A stretch of DNA of 64,000 nt, taken from Macrostomum hystrix. Lineage: Eukaryota; Platyhelminthes; Macrostomidae. Shown piece after piece: positions 1 through 10,341 of the stretch (position 1 is its first letter; every line of letters begins with the position of its first letter). Both the position numbers and the translations under genes were made by a program. The notes beneath the pieces were generated by a model. The model was not told the origin of the DNA and made no database searches. It was given only the letters and a program-made list of their open reading frames with translations. The DNA lies in assembly GCA_950097015.1 (NCBI GenBank), contig CATNEN010000029.1:4421501-4485500 (forward strand), written 5' to 3'.

Positions 1-648
1 CTATCAGGAGAATGGAAAGTACAACCTACGAGGAGAATGGAAAGTACAACCTACGAGGAGAATGGAAAGTACAACCTAGGAGGAGATTGGAAAGTACAAC
101 CTAGGAGGAGATTGGAAAGTACAACCTAGGAGGAGATTGGAAAGTACAACCTAGGAGGAGATTGGAAAGTACAACCTAGGAAGAGATTGGAAAGTACAAC
201 CCAGGAGGGGAATGGAAAGTACAACCTAGGAGGAGAATGGAAAGTACAACCTAGGAGGAGATTGGAAAGTACAACCTAGGAGGAGAATGGAAAGTGCAAC
301 CTAGGAGGAGAATGGAAAGTACAACCTAGGAGGAGATTGGAAAGTACAACCTAGGAGGAGATTGGAAAGTACAACCTAGGAGGAGATTGGAAAGTACAAC
401 CTAGGAGGAGATTGGAAAGTACAACCTAGGAGGAGAATGGAAAGTACAACCTAGGAGGAGATTGGAAAGTACAACCTAGGAGGAGATTGGAAAGTACAAC
501 CTAGGAGGAGATTGGAAAGTACAACCTAGGAGGAGATTGGAAAGTACAACCTAGGAGGAGATTGGAAAGTACAATCTAGGAGGAGATTGGAAAGTACAAC
601 CTAGGAGGAGATTGGAAAGTACAACCTACGCGGAGATCGGAAAGTACA
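1..648. repeat. Tandem array, 25-bp unit (about 26 copies)
   Basis: The unit is purine-rich, with core AGGAGGAGATTGGAAAGT followed by ACAACCT. The main variants are GATTGG/GAATGG and CTAGG/CTACG. The array runs off the left edge of the window and ends in a slightly diverged unit near 648. It has no convincing coding role. Confidence 0.95.
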
Positions 649-1030
649 CATCAGTGAAACAAAGAAAACTGCTAATTGGCAATCCAATCTCAGCATTTTA
701 TCTACGCTCGGTGAAGACCCGCTCAGGCGGTTCGGACAAACGAACAGACAAATTGACTAGGTTCCATTGACTAGAATATACCATATTAGGAAATGGAATT
801 TTTGTGTAATTCATTTCTTCTAGTTCTCGCTGATCTCAACCTAAGAGATTAGCGATAGAAGAGCATTATCTTCAACCCTTCAATGTCTGTCCTTCTGCCT
901 TTTGCGGGCGTGAGTTTTTAAAAAAGAATTGACTATTAATGGAGGCTTAAAACTGTTTAATACCAGACTAAGTCGTGAAAGTTTTTGGGTGAAGACTCTA
1001 GCCTGTCAAACTCCTCGCTTGCAACTCGAA
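649..1030. other. Unique sequence, no gene recognised
   Basis: No long open frame, splice-bounded exon or repeat could be supported here. Any remaining 3' dystrophin exon was not recognised in this stretch. Confidence 0.4.
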
Positions 1031-1033
1031 ACA

Positions 1034-1357
1034 CAATAATAATAATAAATAATAATAATTGATTACACCTGCCCCAATTGGGTCAGATGTGCAGCCGACA
1101 GCACAGCCGCAGCTAATGCGCGGCGCATCTGAAGGCTGCGTACAGCTGTTCAGTCCACGGACTGGGGGGACGCCACACCCACCTTCAATTATCCCAGCTG
1201 ATGCTGGTACCCATTTAGCAGCTGGGTGAACTGAAGCAATGCAGAGTTAAGTGTCTTTCTAAAGGACGCAAATTGTTCCAGTGGAGTCGGGAATCGAACC
1301 CCCGACCTTCAAGTCGTGAGTCCGACGCCCTAACCACTAGGCTACAACCTCGACACA
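1034..1357 (-). mobile_element. SINE family A, tRNA-derived, near full length
   Basis: On the minus strand the element begins with a tRNA-like head. It has an A-box-like TAGCCTAGTGGTTAGGGC and a perfect B box GGTTCGATTCC (about 1290-1356). The body is shared with the copies at 13.0 and 17.1 kb, including the CCCCCCAGTCC(G/A)TGGACTG block. It ends in an (ATT)n-type simple tail at about 1034-1062. Transcription would be by RNA polymerase III. I see no clear target duplication. Confidence 0.85.
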
Positions 1358-1444
1358 CAAGCACTTTCACAGCATCTTAGAACTTTGAATAAATTTGCAG
1401 ATTTTCCTAAAGCGACCGAAAATTACTCGGAACAAAGGATGCAA

Positions 1445-1760
1445 TAACAATAATACGGCTCGTAATTGCAGGAGGGCTGCGGGCAATGGCGCATCATTTG
1501 GTGATGATGACCCGCAGCCTGCGAGGAGTACAAACGCACACAGGTGTGTACATGTGCTCTGAGAAGCACATGCAACCTCATGCGCTTGAGATTGGTCCTC
1601 AAGGGTGTAAATTTCGCGACAAGCTCCCAAGCCTTCTCTCCGCGGCTGCGGCCCAAATGCATGTGGCCTCACTGCAGGAGCCATGCAGGGACCTTTACGC
1701 GAGAGAGGCAGACGCGTTAGACTGCTCTGCCAATGACCATGATGTGTTGTGCACATCCTC
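1445..1760 (-). mobile_element. SINE family B, tRNA-derived, diverged copy
   Basis: Read on the minus strand it aligns by eye with the copies at 37.8, 40.3 and 49.3 kb. Shared parts are a tRNA-like head, a GGCCACAT block, a GCAGCCGCGGAGAGAAGG block, GTGTACACACCTGTGTG, and a tail region with CTGCGGGTCAT and CCCGCAGCCCTCCTGCAATTA. It is more diverged than the 37.8 kb copy and lacks a clean B box. Confidence 0.75.
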
Positions 1761-1769
1761 CGTATAACC

Positions 1770-1890
1770 AATGGCTTTGTAGCCCCGTGGTTAGAGTTGG
1801 TGGTCTCCCCAGTCCACGGACTGAACAGCTGTACTCAAGCTGTGACACTGGCTGTACATCTGGCTCAACTGAAATATGCTGCTCAAACTC
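1770..1890 (+). mobile_element. SINE family A, internally deleted fragment
   Basis: A tRNA-like start (TAGCCCCGTGGTTAGAGTTGG) is followed directly by the CCCCAGTCCACGGACTGAAC block of SINE A. The middle of the element, including the B box, is missing. Confidence 0.6.
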
Positions 1891-1899
1891 ACATAACGA

Positions 1900-2680
1900 A
1901 TGCCATCCGAGGAGACCAATTCTAGGAGTCGATTTGAGTCGACTGGCTCAAACAATAAAATACAGTTGTAAAGCTTCCTGTCTCTTTTGGTAGACAAAAT
2001 CACACACAGGAAGTAGCGGAAGGGAAGAAAGTTAAAGACAAGCCGGGAATAGGCGGACGCTGAGCAAAATCGCCACGCGGTTTTGATAAAATTGCGCTGG
2101 TTTGGGATTTAGGATAAATGGCTGGGACGCCCAGTGAGCAGCTTCAGATGAGCAAGGCAGGGGGTAGAGGGGGGAGACTGGCTGATGCAGTCAAGACCGG
2201 CTTGGTAAATGGGGTGGGTATTTAGATGTGGGAAGAACTAGACTGGGATAGGCTGAGATGAAGACAGCAACTGCAGAGACTGAGGGGAAGAAAATGAGGC
2301 TCAGCTGCATCTGGGGGTTGGAATCCAATATTCTATCCGACTCCACTCCATCTGTTACTGGCGTTTGCCAAAACACGGGCGCGCTGCAACACGCTGTCTA
2401 GCCACCCCCCGCCTCAGACTGAACCGACCCGTTCTATCTGGTAACAAAAGTGTTGAGAACTGTGCTCAGCAATGGCGTTGTATGGGATTGTTAATAGCTC
2501 AATGGGATAGGTAACATCGGTGGCGGGGTGTCTTGTAGCAAAAGCCACTAGTACAGGCAAAACTTTTATGCTCACAAAATTTTATCATGTAACCATGTCA
2601 GCTACTATTTTTAGCATATTCTATTTGTTATATTGTAATTATTTTCGAACCAATATGAATTCGTCAAAAAGGCTTTTACA
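1900..2680. other. Intergenic or intronic unique sequence
   Basis: No convincing coding exon or element. Short open frames on both strands have no recognisable domains or splice support. Confidence 0.4.
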
Positions 2681-2684
2681 AAGC

Positions 2685-2900
2685 AATGTTAGTTGTCCTT
2701 GTCACCAAGGTCTCCGACAAGAATCGCTGAATATCTCGTCGATGCTGACGTCGAACAGCTTTGAAAGTTAGTTCTTCGTAAAGGGCGGAAAATTTTGATT
2801 CAGTTGGTGGATTTTGACGAAAATCGGTCATTCCGTTTGGGAGCTATCTTGAAGTAGGCAGTGGGTATTTGAAATACTCCCTGGTCTTTCTACTGTTCAG
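2685..2900 (-). repeat. Dispersed repeat family D, copy 1
   Basis: On the minus strand this reads GACCAGGGAGTATTTCAAAT, then ACCCACTGCC, AGCTCCCAAACGGAATGACC, and CGAGATATTCAGCGATTC. It is the reverse complement of a block at 20.08-20.28 kb; diverged copies lie at 48.57-48.86 and 53.2-53.48 kb. No coding potential or terminal structure was recognised, so the class is unknown. Confidence 0.7.
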
Positions 2901-2933
2901 AAATGCGGCATTGGTCTTCAAATTAATTGAGTA

Positions 2934-2992
2934 TTAATTAACTAACTGACTAACTAACTAACTGATTAACTAACTAATTAATTAACTGAGTC
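2934..2992. repeat. (TAAC)n microsatellite
   Basis: Imperfect TAAC/TGAC/TAAT tetranucleotide run. On the minus strand it begins about 30 nt downstream of the 5' splice site at 3021 of the dystrophin ZZ exon. Confidence 0.9.
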
Positions 2993-3021
2993 AATTGGAG
3001 TTCGAAAAAAACGAATCTTAC

Positions 3022-3611
3022 CCAGTCCGTTCACGTTTATTTTGCTGCTGTGCCACCAACGGAGGCGTTTCAAGAGGCGGCGGCGGAGGCGGTGGCGGTG
3101 GCGGCGGTGGCGGCGGAGGCGGCGGCGGCACTGGCGGCGCCTCCGACACCGGAAGGTATCCCAGCAACGGCAATCCATTACCGGCGCCAGTTCCGTCAGC
3201 TCCGCTGTTGTCGACTCCGCAGCCGCCGCCGCCGCTGCTGCCGCCGCCGCCTCCTCTGCCGCCGCTCTTCAGTCGCAGTCGACAGCGCAGAGCCCGGCTG
3301 AAACTTCTCAGGCCGTCGCCACTTCCTGGCGGCCTAACGTACTCCTGCATGGGATGCGTCAGCTTGTGATGCCGGGCCAGTCGGCCAATGAAGAAGCACT
3401 GCTGGCACAGGCTCAGGTTGAAGCACTTCAAGCATTTGTATCGCAGGCCGCGCATCGGGGTTGCCTTGCAGGCGGAGCAGCGGCCCGGATGCAGCGACTG
3501 CTCAGAGCAGGCCAGGCGGTGCATCACCGGCAGCCACACGAGGCACTGGGGCTCCAGCCGCAGCCAGGAGAGAAAGTGCGACAGGCGGATGCCGCCGTTG
3601 CCGTCGTTGAA
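3022..3611 (-). CDS. DMD: Dystrophin exon: ZZ zinc finger, Pro-rich tail
   Basis: The exon starts after acceptor CTGTACAG|TTC and completes the second EF-hand unit (LSHFLSWLRLEPQCLVWLPV, then MHRLA), matching the family WMRLEPQ..VWLPVLHR. The ZZ finger follows (about 3320-3500) with ligands CSAC, CLKC, CQQC and a downstream H...H pair (HHKLTH). The family motif GYLPV is kept near 3160. A Pro-rich tract encoded by a GGC/GGN repeat lies between ZZ and the exon end, beside Gly/Ser stretches. The donor is CTGG|GTAAGA at 3021. An in-frame TAA lies inside that donor (3018-3020), so reading through would end the protein one residue after the splice point. The exon ends in phase 2, so at least one more exon is expected to the left; I could not find it. 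Confidence 0.9.
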
Positions 3612-3679
3612 CTGTACAGTTGTTATTTGGCAAAGGATTCGTCAGCAATTGATTATGACAGTATTTGAATATTCATCCG

Positions 3680-4260
3680 TTGAAACGGAGGATACTTCCA
3701 AAAAATTGTACACCCTGATTGCTTAAAACGGAAATTTCCAAGCTAATATACATTAGTTAAAATGGGAAACGCGAATTATCGTCCATTAGAAAAGGGATTC
3801 CGACTGCATGCACATCTGTTGGAAAGGGAATCCCGAGGTTTATTTACATTTGCTTTAGAAGGGAATCCCAAAGTTAGACTATAGGCGACCGGCGAGCGCC
3901 AGTACAGCCGCACTCAGAACCTCTCAACCCCCTCTTGTTGAGGTGGGGTTGGTGCACCAGCGAGCCGAATCGCTATGCCGGGTGGGTTTGGTGAAGTCTG
4001 TCACGCCACCTCTTCACACCTCCCTACTAGGCCTCTCTTTCCTGCGCTGGTTGTAAATATTATACGCGCAATGCAGCGCCTAATATTTGCTGCCACATGT
4101 ACGTCGGTTTGGAAGGGAATTCCAAAAGTGAATGTACATTGGTTTGGAAGGGAATTCCAAAAGTGAATGTACATTGGTTTGGAAGGGAATTCCAAAAGTG
4201 AATGTACATTGGTTTGGAAGGGAATCCCAAAGTGAATGTACATTGGTTTAGAAGGGAACC
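3680..4260. repeat. Intronic duplicated block, copy 1, with 35-bp tandem units
   Basis: A block of about 550 bp shared with 5600-6125. It includes CGACCGGCGAGCGCCAGTAC, a GAGGTGGGGTTGGTGCA segment and CTTTCCTGCGCTGGTTG. It ends in about four 35-bp tandem units near 4098-4260, each with a small palindrome GGGAATTCC/GGGAATCCC and GAATGTACAT. It lies in the intron between the ZZ exon and the EF exon. Confidence 0.85.
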
Positions 4261-4399
4261 CGTTGTAAACTTCAGTAGTTTAGAAGGGAAACCCAAATTA
4301 AACGTGTATTTTTCGAAAACGGGTATCCCAAAATTTACATCCTCTAGAAAAAATCCATAGCTCGTACATCCGCTGCTGGAGAGCTGTGAAGATTCCAAT

Positions 4400-5015
4400 T
4401 AACTTATGGAAGAGCCGGACTAAATCAGCTTCCCTGTGTCAAACCAAGTCTGATATCGATTTCTATAGATTAAACTGTGTTAAACGAGGCAATCTCAGCA
4501 GTATGAATCGATGATAAGCAATCAGCAATCAAGGCTATTGACGGAGACAAAATTCAGGAAAGATCGCGGTTTACTAAAAGCAATTTTTTTACAGAAATTC
4601 TGGAATATCATTGTACAACAGCCTGAGCGTAGGCATGCAGAAATCTTTTTTTTCATTTGGGAAATCTTTTTGAGATAGGAGCCTCGCGATAGAGAATATG
4701 AGAGATTCTTTCATTGCACAAGGATTCTCAAAATTTGACACTTTTGCCTCTCGCGCATTGGTGCCTATCGTTGAGTGTGTGCTTTTAGCAAAAATATTTA
4801 TGTGAAAATCATCGTCTTCTCATCTTTACTATCCCAGATACTAGCTGAAACTTGAGAAAAAGAACTCTTTCTCCGAAGCGAATTAAATGAGTCCGAACGC
4901 TTGCAATGCAATCTCAACCTACGTGATACTGAAATTACGATTCTCGAGTTTGTATCCCAGAACTCTGATCCCTGATTCAAATCACCCAAAAATTGATCCT
5001 CAAGCAGAAATTTCA
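4400..5015. other. Intronic sequence, nothing recognised
   Basis: AT-rich intron DNA between the duplicated block and the 5.0 kb array. No exon or element is supported. Confidence 0.5.
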
Positions 5016-5019
5016 ACAA

Positions 5020-5440
5020 TCTGATCCCAACACTCAGATCCCAACACACAGATCCATCTACACTCAGATCCATCTACACTCAGATCCCAACACTCAGATC
5101 CCAACACTCAGATCCCAACACTCAGATCCATCTACACTCAGATCCCAACACTCAGATCCATCTACACTCAGATCCATCTACACTCAGATCCATCTACACT
5201 CAGATCCATCTACACTCAGATCCCAACACTCAGATCCATCTACACTCAGATCCATCTACACTCAGATCCATCTACACTCAGATCCCAACACTCAGATCCC
5301 AACACTCAGATCCCAACACTCAGATCCCAACACTCAGATCCCAACACTCAGATCCCAACACTCAGATCCCAACACTCAGATCCCAACACTCAGATCCCAA
5401 CACTCAGATCCCAACACTCAGATACATCTACACTCTCTAT
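5020..5440. repeat. Tandem array, mixed 14-bp and 16-bp units
   Basis: Units CACTCAGATCCCAA (14 bp) and CACTCAGATCCATCTA (16 bp) alternate irregularly, then the 14-bp type dominates to the right. It lies in the ZZ/EF intron of the dystrophin gene. Confidence 0.95.
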
Positions 5441-5599
5441 TCTTAGATCCCTAACCGGGAGGTCGTCAGTTCGAATCTCGGTCTAGGAAGAAGCCGTTTA
5501 TGTAACTGAGAAAGATAGCTTGATTCCTAATTGCTTGAGTTCTACCAGCTGTAAAATGTTAGCCAGGCTGAAAATTTTGGTGGGTTGTGACGGCCTCTA

Positions 5600-6125
5600 G
5601 GGAACTTGAACTTGAAACAGAGGATCCCGAGAAAATTGTACATCCTGATTGCTTCAATTCCCAAGCTAATGTACATAAAAAAGGGAAACCCGAATTATCA
5701 TCTATTAGAAAAGAGATTCCGACTGCATGCACATCTGTTGGAAAGGGAATCCCGAAGTTTATGTACATTTGCTTTAGAAGGGAATCCCAAAGTTAGACTA
5801 TACGCGACCGGCGAGCGCCAGTACAGCCGCACTCAGAACCTCTCAACCCCGTCTAGTTGAGGTGGGGTTGGTGCAACCAGCGAGCCGAATCGCTAAGCCG
5901 GGTGGGTTTTGTGAAGTCTGTCACGCCACCTCTTCACACCTCCCTACTAGGCCCCTCTTTCCTGCGCTGGTTGCAAGTATAAATATGCGCGCAATGCAGC
6001 GCTAAATATTCGCGGCCACATGTACATTGGTTTGGAAGGGAATCCCAAAGCGAATGTACATTAGTTTGCAAGGGAATCCCAAAGTTAATGTACATTGGTT
6101 TGGAAGGGAATCCCAAAGTTAATGC
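5600..6125. repeat. Intronic duplicated block, copy 2
   Basis: Second copy of the block at 3680-4260, in the same orientation and the same intron. It ends in about three 34-bp units TGGTTTGGAAGGGAATCCC + AAAGTTAATGTACAT. The array ends about 60 nt downstream (transcription direction) of the EF-exon donor at 6186. Confidence 0.85.
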
Positions 6126-6186
6126 TAAAGTTATTTCAACTTAAATTTTATAAGTTCAAATTCAGTCAGGGGAGCGGAATTCGCAC

Positions 6187-6564
6187 CTTCTCAAAGCAGG
6201 AGCGCACCGAGGCAGCCACGTCACCACCACCGAAGGCTGCCGCCTCGCCAAGCTGCCTGGGCAGCTGAAGGCAGTCGCGGAGAAGCCGGCCCAGCTGCGC
6301 CTCGCTGGCCAACCCGGCGGCATCGCCGACTTCGCCAGCCTCGGCCGCCGCCGAGAACAGGCAGCGGTATTTCTCCTCAAGGCCGGCGGCGCACATCAGG
6401 GTCAGGGCGGCGCGCAGTCCCGAGGCGGGCACGAGGCCGCGCCGGCCCGGATCGAAGGCGTTCAGCAGCCAGTTGAGACTGATGTCGATGAGGCGAGCCT
6501 CCGCCGATCTGTCGGCCGTGCGCGGGCGGCAGCGGGCGTACAAGCCGGCCAGGCAGCTCGTCAC
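6187..6564 (-). CDS. DMD: Dystrophin exon: EF-hand region
   Basis: 126 codons, phase 0 in and out, between acceptor TTGCGCAG|GTGACG and donor GAGAAG|GTGCGA. The translation has LNWLLNAFDPGRRG (first EF-hand-like unit), then LEEKYRCLFSAAAE, and LLRDCLQLPRQLGEAAAFGG with VRSCFEK. These line up with the dystrophin series LNWLLNVYDTGRTG, LEDKYRYLFK, IPRQLGEVASFGG and SVRSCF. Calcium-binding residues are poorly kept, as in other dystrophins. This part packs against WW and ZZ to bind beta-dystroglycan. Confidence 0.95.
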
Positions 6565-6599
6565 CTGCGCAATGAAATTAGTTCTCCACTTAGTTCTCC

Positions 6600-6685
6600 A
6601 TTCGAATGGTTATTCGAATTCGCCAAGACACAGTGAGAGTGTACACTGGCTGACGATGAGAGAGTCAGGGTAGTTGTACACACTT
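6600..6685 (+). mobile_element. SINE family B fragment
   Basis: Contains CACAGTGAGAGTGTACACTG, GCTGACGATGAGAGAGTCAG and TTGTACACAC, matching the middle of SINE B at 37.95-38.0 and 49.43-49.48 kb. The head and tail are missing. Confidence 0.7.
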
Positions 6686-6804
6686 TTGTGCGGATGTCCC
6701 AAATTAAGCATCAGTGCCCGCAGACTTCACTGTAAATTCTCATTTTTTTCACTACTTAAGCATAGAAACAATAAAATTAGCTGACTCACGACTGAGTGCT
6801 TCGC

Positions 6805-6985
6805 CCCAAAATCCCATAGTGGAATCTTCGCCCCAAAATCCCAAAGTGGGATCTTCGCCCCAAAATCCCAAAGTGGGATCTTCGCCCCACAAACCAAAGT
6901 GGGATCTTCGCTCTAACACCCCAAAGTGGGATCTTCGCCCCACATCCCAAAGTGGGATCTTCGCCCCACATCCCAAAGTGTGATC
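6805..6985. repeat. Tandem array, about 26-bp unit
   Basis: Unit CCCAAAGTGGGATCTTCGCC followed by CCAAAAT or CCACAT, about seven copies. It carries an internal inverted repeat CCCAAAGTGGG. It starts about 38 nt downstream (transcription direction) of the WW-exon donor. Confidence 0.95.
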
Positions 6986-7023
6986 TTCGATCCCACCGGC
7001 TCAAGCAGCAGTGCCGAACCAAC

Positions 7024-7773
7024 CTGTCCGGCGTCAAGTTCGGCCGCTCCGCAGCCGACTCCTCGATCGCGCAGAACCTCCAGCGCTACGCCAAGCGAGA
7101 CGCAGTCCAATCGCAGAAGCCGCTGCAGCCTGAGCAGCTTCGCCGCTGTCCGGTAGGCCGAGTAGCGGACGCTGTTCAGCTCGTCTAGGCGACGCACCAG
7201 CTCTGGCATGTCCGGATGATCCCAGCTAGTCTGCCCGGTGTCAGAGTTTCGATAGTAGGGAGCCCGTCCAGCAGCCTGGTGAATACAGCGCTGCCACGGA
7301 GGCGAGACGCTGCCTAGAACGGATGGGTGTTGCTGCTGTTGCTGCTGTTGTTGCTGCTGTTGCTGCTGTTGCTGCTGTTGAAGTAGTAGTTGCTGCTGCT
7401 GATGCAGCGGAGTTGCAGTCTGGTTGACATTCTTATGCTGCTGCTCCTGCTGCAGCATTGACCTCTGCTGATACTGTTGAATCAGCTGAAGCTGCTGATA
7501 TCTTCGACTCTCCTCATCGGCGTCTTCCCCTTCATCAATTCTCGCCTCTTCTTCAGCTTCTTGCGTTTCGATTCCAGTGTCTTCCTCATCAAGGGCCCCA
7601 GCAGCAGCCGCCGAGGAGTTGATTGTCGACGAAATAAGCTCGCGACCACGACGTCGCAGCTCCGTGAGGCGGTTGAGCAGCGAGTGAGTCAGCAACAGCC
7701 GATCGGCCTCCATCTGTCCCGCCTGCTGCTCCATTGCTGACAGTGCTGCCTGGGCAGCCTCCTGCAGGTCGTT
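7024..7773 (-). CDS. DMD: Dystrophin exon: hinge, polyQ tract, WW domain
   Basis: Begins after acceptor ACTCTAG|AACGAC with a last coiled-coil stretch and an acidic hinge, followed by a glutamine run of about 20 residues (CAG/CAA, about 7325-7395). The WW domain follows at about 7210-7305: PPWQRCIHQ...APYYRNSDTGQTSWDHP, with both tryptophans and the final proline. Next is the diagnostic MPELVRRLDELNSVRYSAYR and LLRLQRLLRLDCVSL, which parallel dystrophin [22 protein letters not shown]. I place the donor at GGACAG|GTTGGT (7023) because LDAGQ|VTSCLAGLYARC then aligns without gaps. A second in-phase donor, GAGCCG|GTGGGA at 6998, would add nine codons. Confidence 0.93.
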
Positions 7774-7877
7774 CTAGAGTAATTTTTAAGCAAAAATATC
7801 TTAAACTACTGAGTTTATGTAAAACATACTACTTAGCAAGTAGAATGTCGCTGTGCATTGCACGCATCTTTTCTCAC

Positions 7878-8567
7878 CGGTCCACGCGAGTTATTCTTCT
7901 CTGCCGCTTTTAGTGCCTCGCCAGCGATCGCCATCAGTCGTTCAAGCCGCTCCAGCTGACGCTGCGCCACCGTCAGCGAGGTCTCCAGCTCGGCGCAGCG
8001 GGCGCCAGCCTCCAGCCACCGCCGGCGCAGCTGATGAGCAACACGACGCAGCCGGCGGGCTGACCGGCTGACACTGCCACTGCCTGCGCCGGTGCTGCCC
8101 AGACCACTGACGTCCCCAACGCTGCCGCCGCTGTCGTCTGATTCTCCGGCATAGCCGCCGCTGCCACCAGCGCTGGCACCAGCGGCTCGCAACAGCCTGT
8201 CGGCGTCGTCCAACGCTGATTCAATCTCCGGACGCCGATGACGCAACTCTTCGGCCAGCCTCGTGTGCTCCGCCACCTGCTGGGCGGCCGTCTCGGCGTC
8301 GCCGCCGATCAGCAGCTGCCACTGACGCATGCGGGAGTCGGCTCCAGCCAGCCAGTCGGCCTGGGCCTTCAGCCGGCCGAGCAGTTCTGACAAGGCCTCG
8401 CGTCCGCGCTCAATACGGCGTCGCAGGGCCAGCGATTCTTCGCCGAGACGTTCCCAGCGATGACCCGCGTTTGCTAATCGTTCGGCGATGGCGCCACCAG
8501 ATAGTGGCAGCGCGGGAAGTGCTGGAACCGGCTCAGAGGCCAGCAGATCCGCGTCAGCGTCCAGAGC
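7878..8567 (-). CDS. DMD: Dystrophin exon: spectrin-like repeats
   Basis: 230 codons, phase 0 to phase 0. Donor GGACCG|GTGAGA; acceptor CCGCAG|GCTCTG. The protein is mostly heptad-patterned helix with tryptophans typical of spectrin repeats ([29 protein letters not shown]), broken by a Gly/Ser-rich insert. The acceptor lacks a usual pyrimidine tract because a (CCAA)n run sits directly against it. This would be among the last rod repeats before hinge and WW. Confidence 0.8.
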
Positions 8568-8572
8568 CTGCG

Positions 8573-8728
8573 GTTTGGTTGGTTGGTTGGTTGGTTGGTT
8601 GGTTGGTTGGTTGGTTGGTTGGTTGGTTGGTTGGTTGGTTGGTTGGTTGGTTGGTTGGTTGGTTGGTTGGTTGGTTGGTTGGTTGGTTGGTTGGTTGGTT
8701 GGTTGGTTGGTTGGTTGGTTGGTTGGTT
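8573..8728. repeat. (TTGG)n array, about 39 copies
   Basis: Perfect tetranucleotide repeat that stops about 6 nt from the acceptor of the 7878-8567 exon. On the transcribed strand it reads (CCAA)n in the position of the polypyrimidine tract. Confidence 0.98.
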
Positions 8729-8734
8729 GCTGGC

Positions 8735-9060
8735 TTGCTTCCTTTTCCGTGCCTTTTCAAAATAGAATTTTTATCCAACACAAAAGTATTCTGTGGTGAT
8801 TTCAAGATGACAAAGTCTTATTTGATTATCAAACAATGAATAATTTGATCATCAACGGCTCTGATTGCTAACTATTCTCGCACCGACTCCCTTATAACGA
8901 AGACTTCAATGTTATTCTCGATTAGTGTCAACAGCTGTGTCTAAAATTAAATTATCTTCGAAAATAATTCATTCTCGTCTCACTTTCTGTTCTATCATTT
9001 CGGTTTTTGCAAACACAGAACTTGTCGAGACCAACTAATACAGCCAGATATATTTCATAG
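8735..9060. other. Intronic sequence, nothing recognised
   Basis: AT-rich intron DNA with no exon or repeat support. Confidence 0.5.
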
Positions 9061-9485
9061 AGCAATTGCTGACATAGATTACATAGCCTGCTGACATTCA
9101 ACTGAGAGAGCGTGACGGTCTCGGGACTGCGCTTTCGAAAGTGTCGTCAGTTCGTCTACCTCGATGGAATGAGCGACAACCTTGCGAGACGGCGTGGCAA
9201 GGCATGTGCCGGCCTTCGACCAGTGCGGACTCAGGTCACAATTGTTCCAGGCGGTTGGGGAGACCGCCCTGGTATTGCACAATGCTGAGACCTGTACGCT
9301 GATGTAGGCGCTCGAGGAACAGACGCGGCGCATGCGGCGGTGACTGCCGGGGCCATAGCAGCGAGACGTCTCCATCTACAAGCCAGCGAGCCTGACGCGA
9401 CCTTCTGTGCTGCTTGGGGCAGCTTTGCCTGCGGCTGGCTGGACACATCATCAGGGCGAAATCCTACTGCCCGAAGCCCGAATAT
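9060..9485 (+). pseudogene. Degenerate non-LTR retrotransposon RT C-terminal fragment
   Basis: A GC-rich island in an AT-richer intron. With frameshifts, the plus strand reads LFQAVGETALVL.NAETCTL near 9245-9310, resembling the VE..LLYGAETWTLT block after the polymerase domain of RTE/CR1-like elements. Later it reads LRLAGHIIRAKSYCPKP at about 9425-9478, resembling the RRLRLAGH motif of the same family. Stops and frame changes show it is dead. It is antisense to the dystrophin intron it sits in. Confidence 0.6.
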
Positions 9486-9489
9486 TTGT

Positions 9490-10125
9490 GATAATTCGTA
9501 TGATAATTATTTTTTTCTGGTTACTCGCAAATTCGTAATTTAGTTTCTAAGATTTCTAAAATTTGAAGGAGTTCTGAACGAGCTACAGTCAGGTCGTTCA
9601 GGTTTCAGATTGAGATTGAGTTGTTTTGTCTGCAGCGAATGAAAACTAGAAAATATTATAACCAGCAAGTATCAGCAGTTGCGTGATTTCGAGTAAGAAA
9701 TTTGCCAGGTCACGCACAGATTCCACATTGATGCTCTCAGCTCGCTGAAGCTTTCTTCCCTTGCGAAGCATTTAACGTCCAAAAGCCGTAGCAGAGGGCA
9801 AGATGCGTCAATTATTGATGAAGAAGCCACTCAGAGTTATTGACTTCGAGATACGAATAGTGTCAGCTGGTTAATACTGCTCGACCTTCTAAGCTTGTCT
9901 TGCAATCTAGGCTGGGGAAAGACTAAGCCGGAGAAGCTTAGACGAGAAAGATTCTGCTTTTATTCGCATAGAGACTGACTTCATCCACTTCTATTGGCTG
10001 TTACTGGGCAGTCCTTTCTCTGCCGCTCCAGTTGCTAGTTTCTTATAGTCTTAGAACTACGAGCTCGTACAATGGCTTAGGATAATAGAGAGTAATTGAA
10101 ATCTAGAAAGCGGCTAAAAATGTGT
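9490..10125. other. Intronic sequence, nothing recognised
   Basis: No exon, array or element could be supported in this part of the dystrophin intron. Confidence 0.5.
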
Positions 10126-10128
10126 CAC

Positions 10129-10310
10129 CTTGAGCAGTGAGGCCGCCTGTCGCAGGTCTTCCTCTGTGAGCAGTTCGGCTGGCAGAGCTGCCAGCGCCGT
10201 CTCCCAGTGAGTCGCCCGAGTCTCCATGCGCTCCAGTCGAGCCAGAAGCTCAGGTCGGATTGGCTGCTGCTGCTGCTGCTGCTGCTTCTGTATTTGTTGC
10301 TGATGTAGAA

Positions 10311-10341
<31 letters not shown>

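Noticed and set aside
1283-1357. tRNA gene with a perfect B box (also 13.0 and 17.1 kb)
   Set aside because: Each is the head of a longer SINE with the same body; the acceptor stem does not close convincingly.
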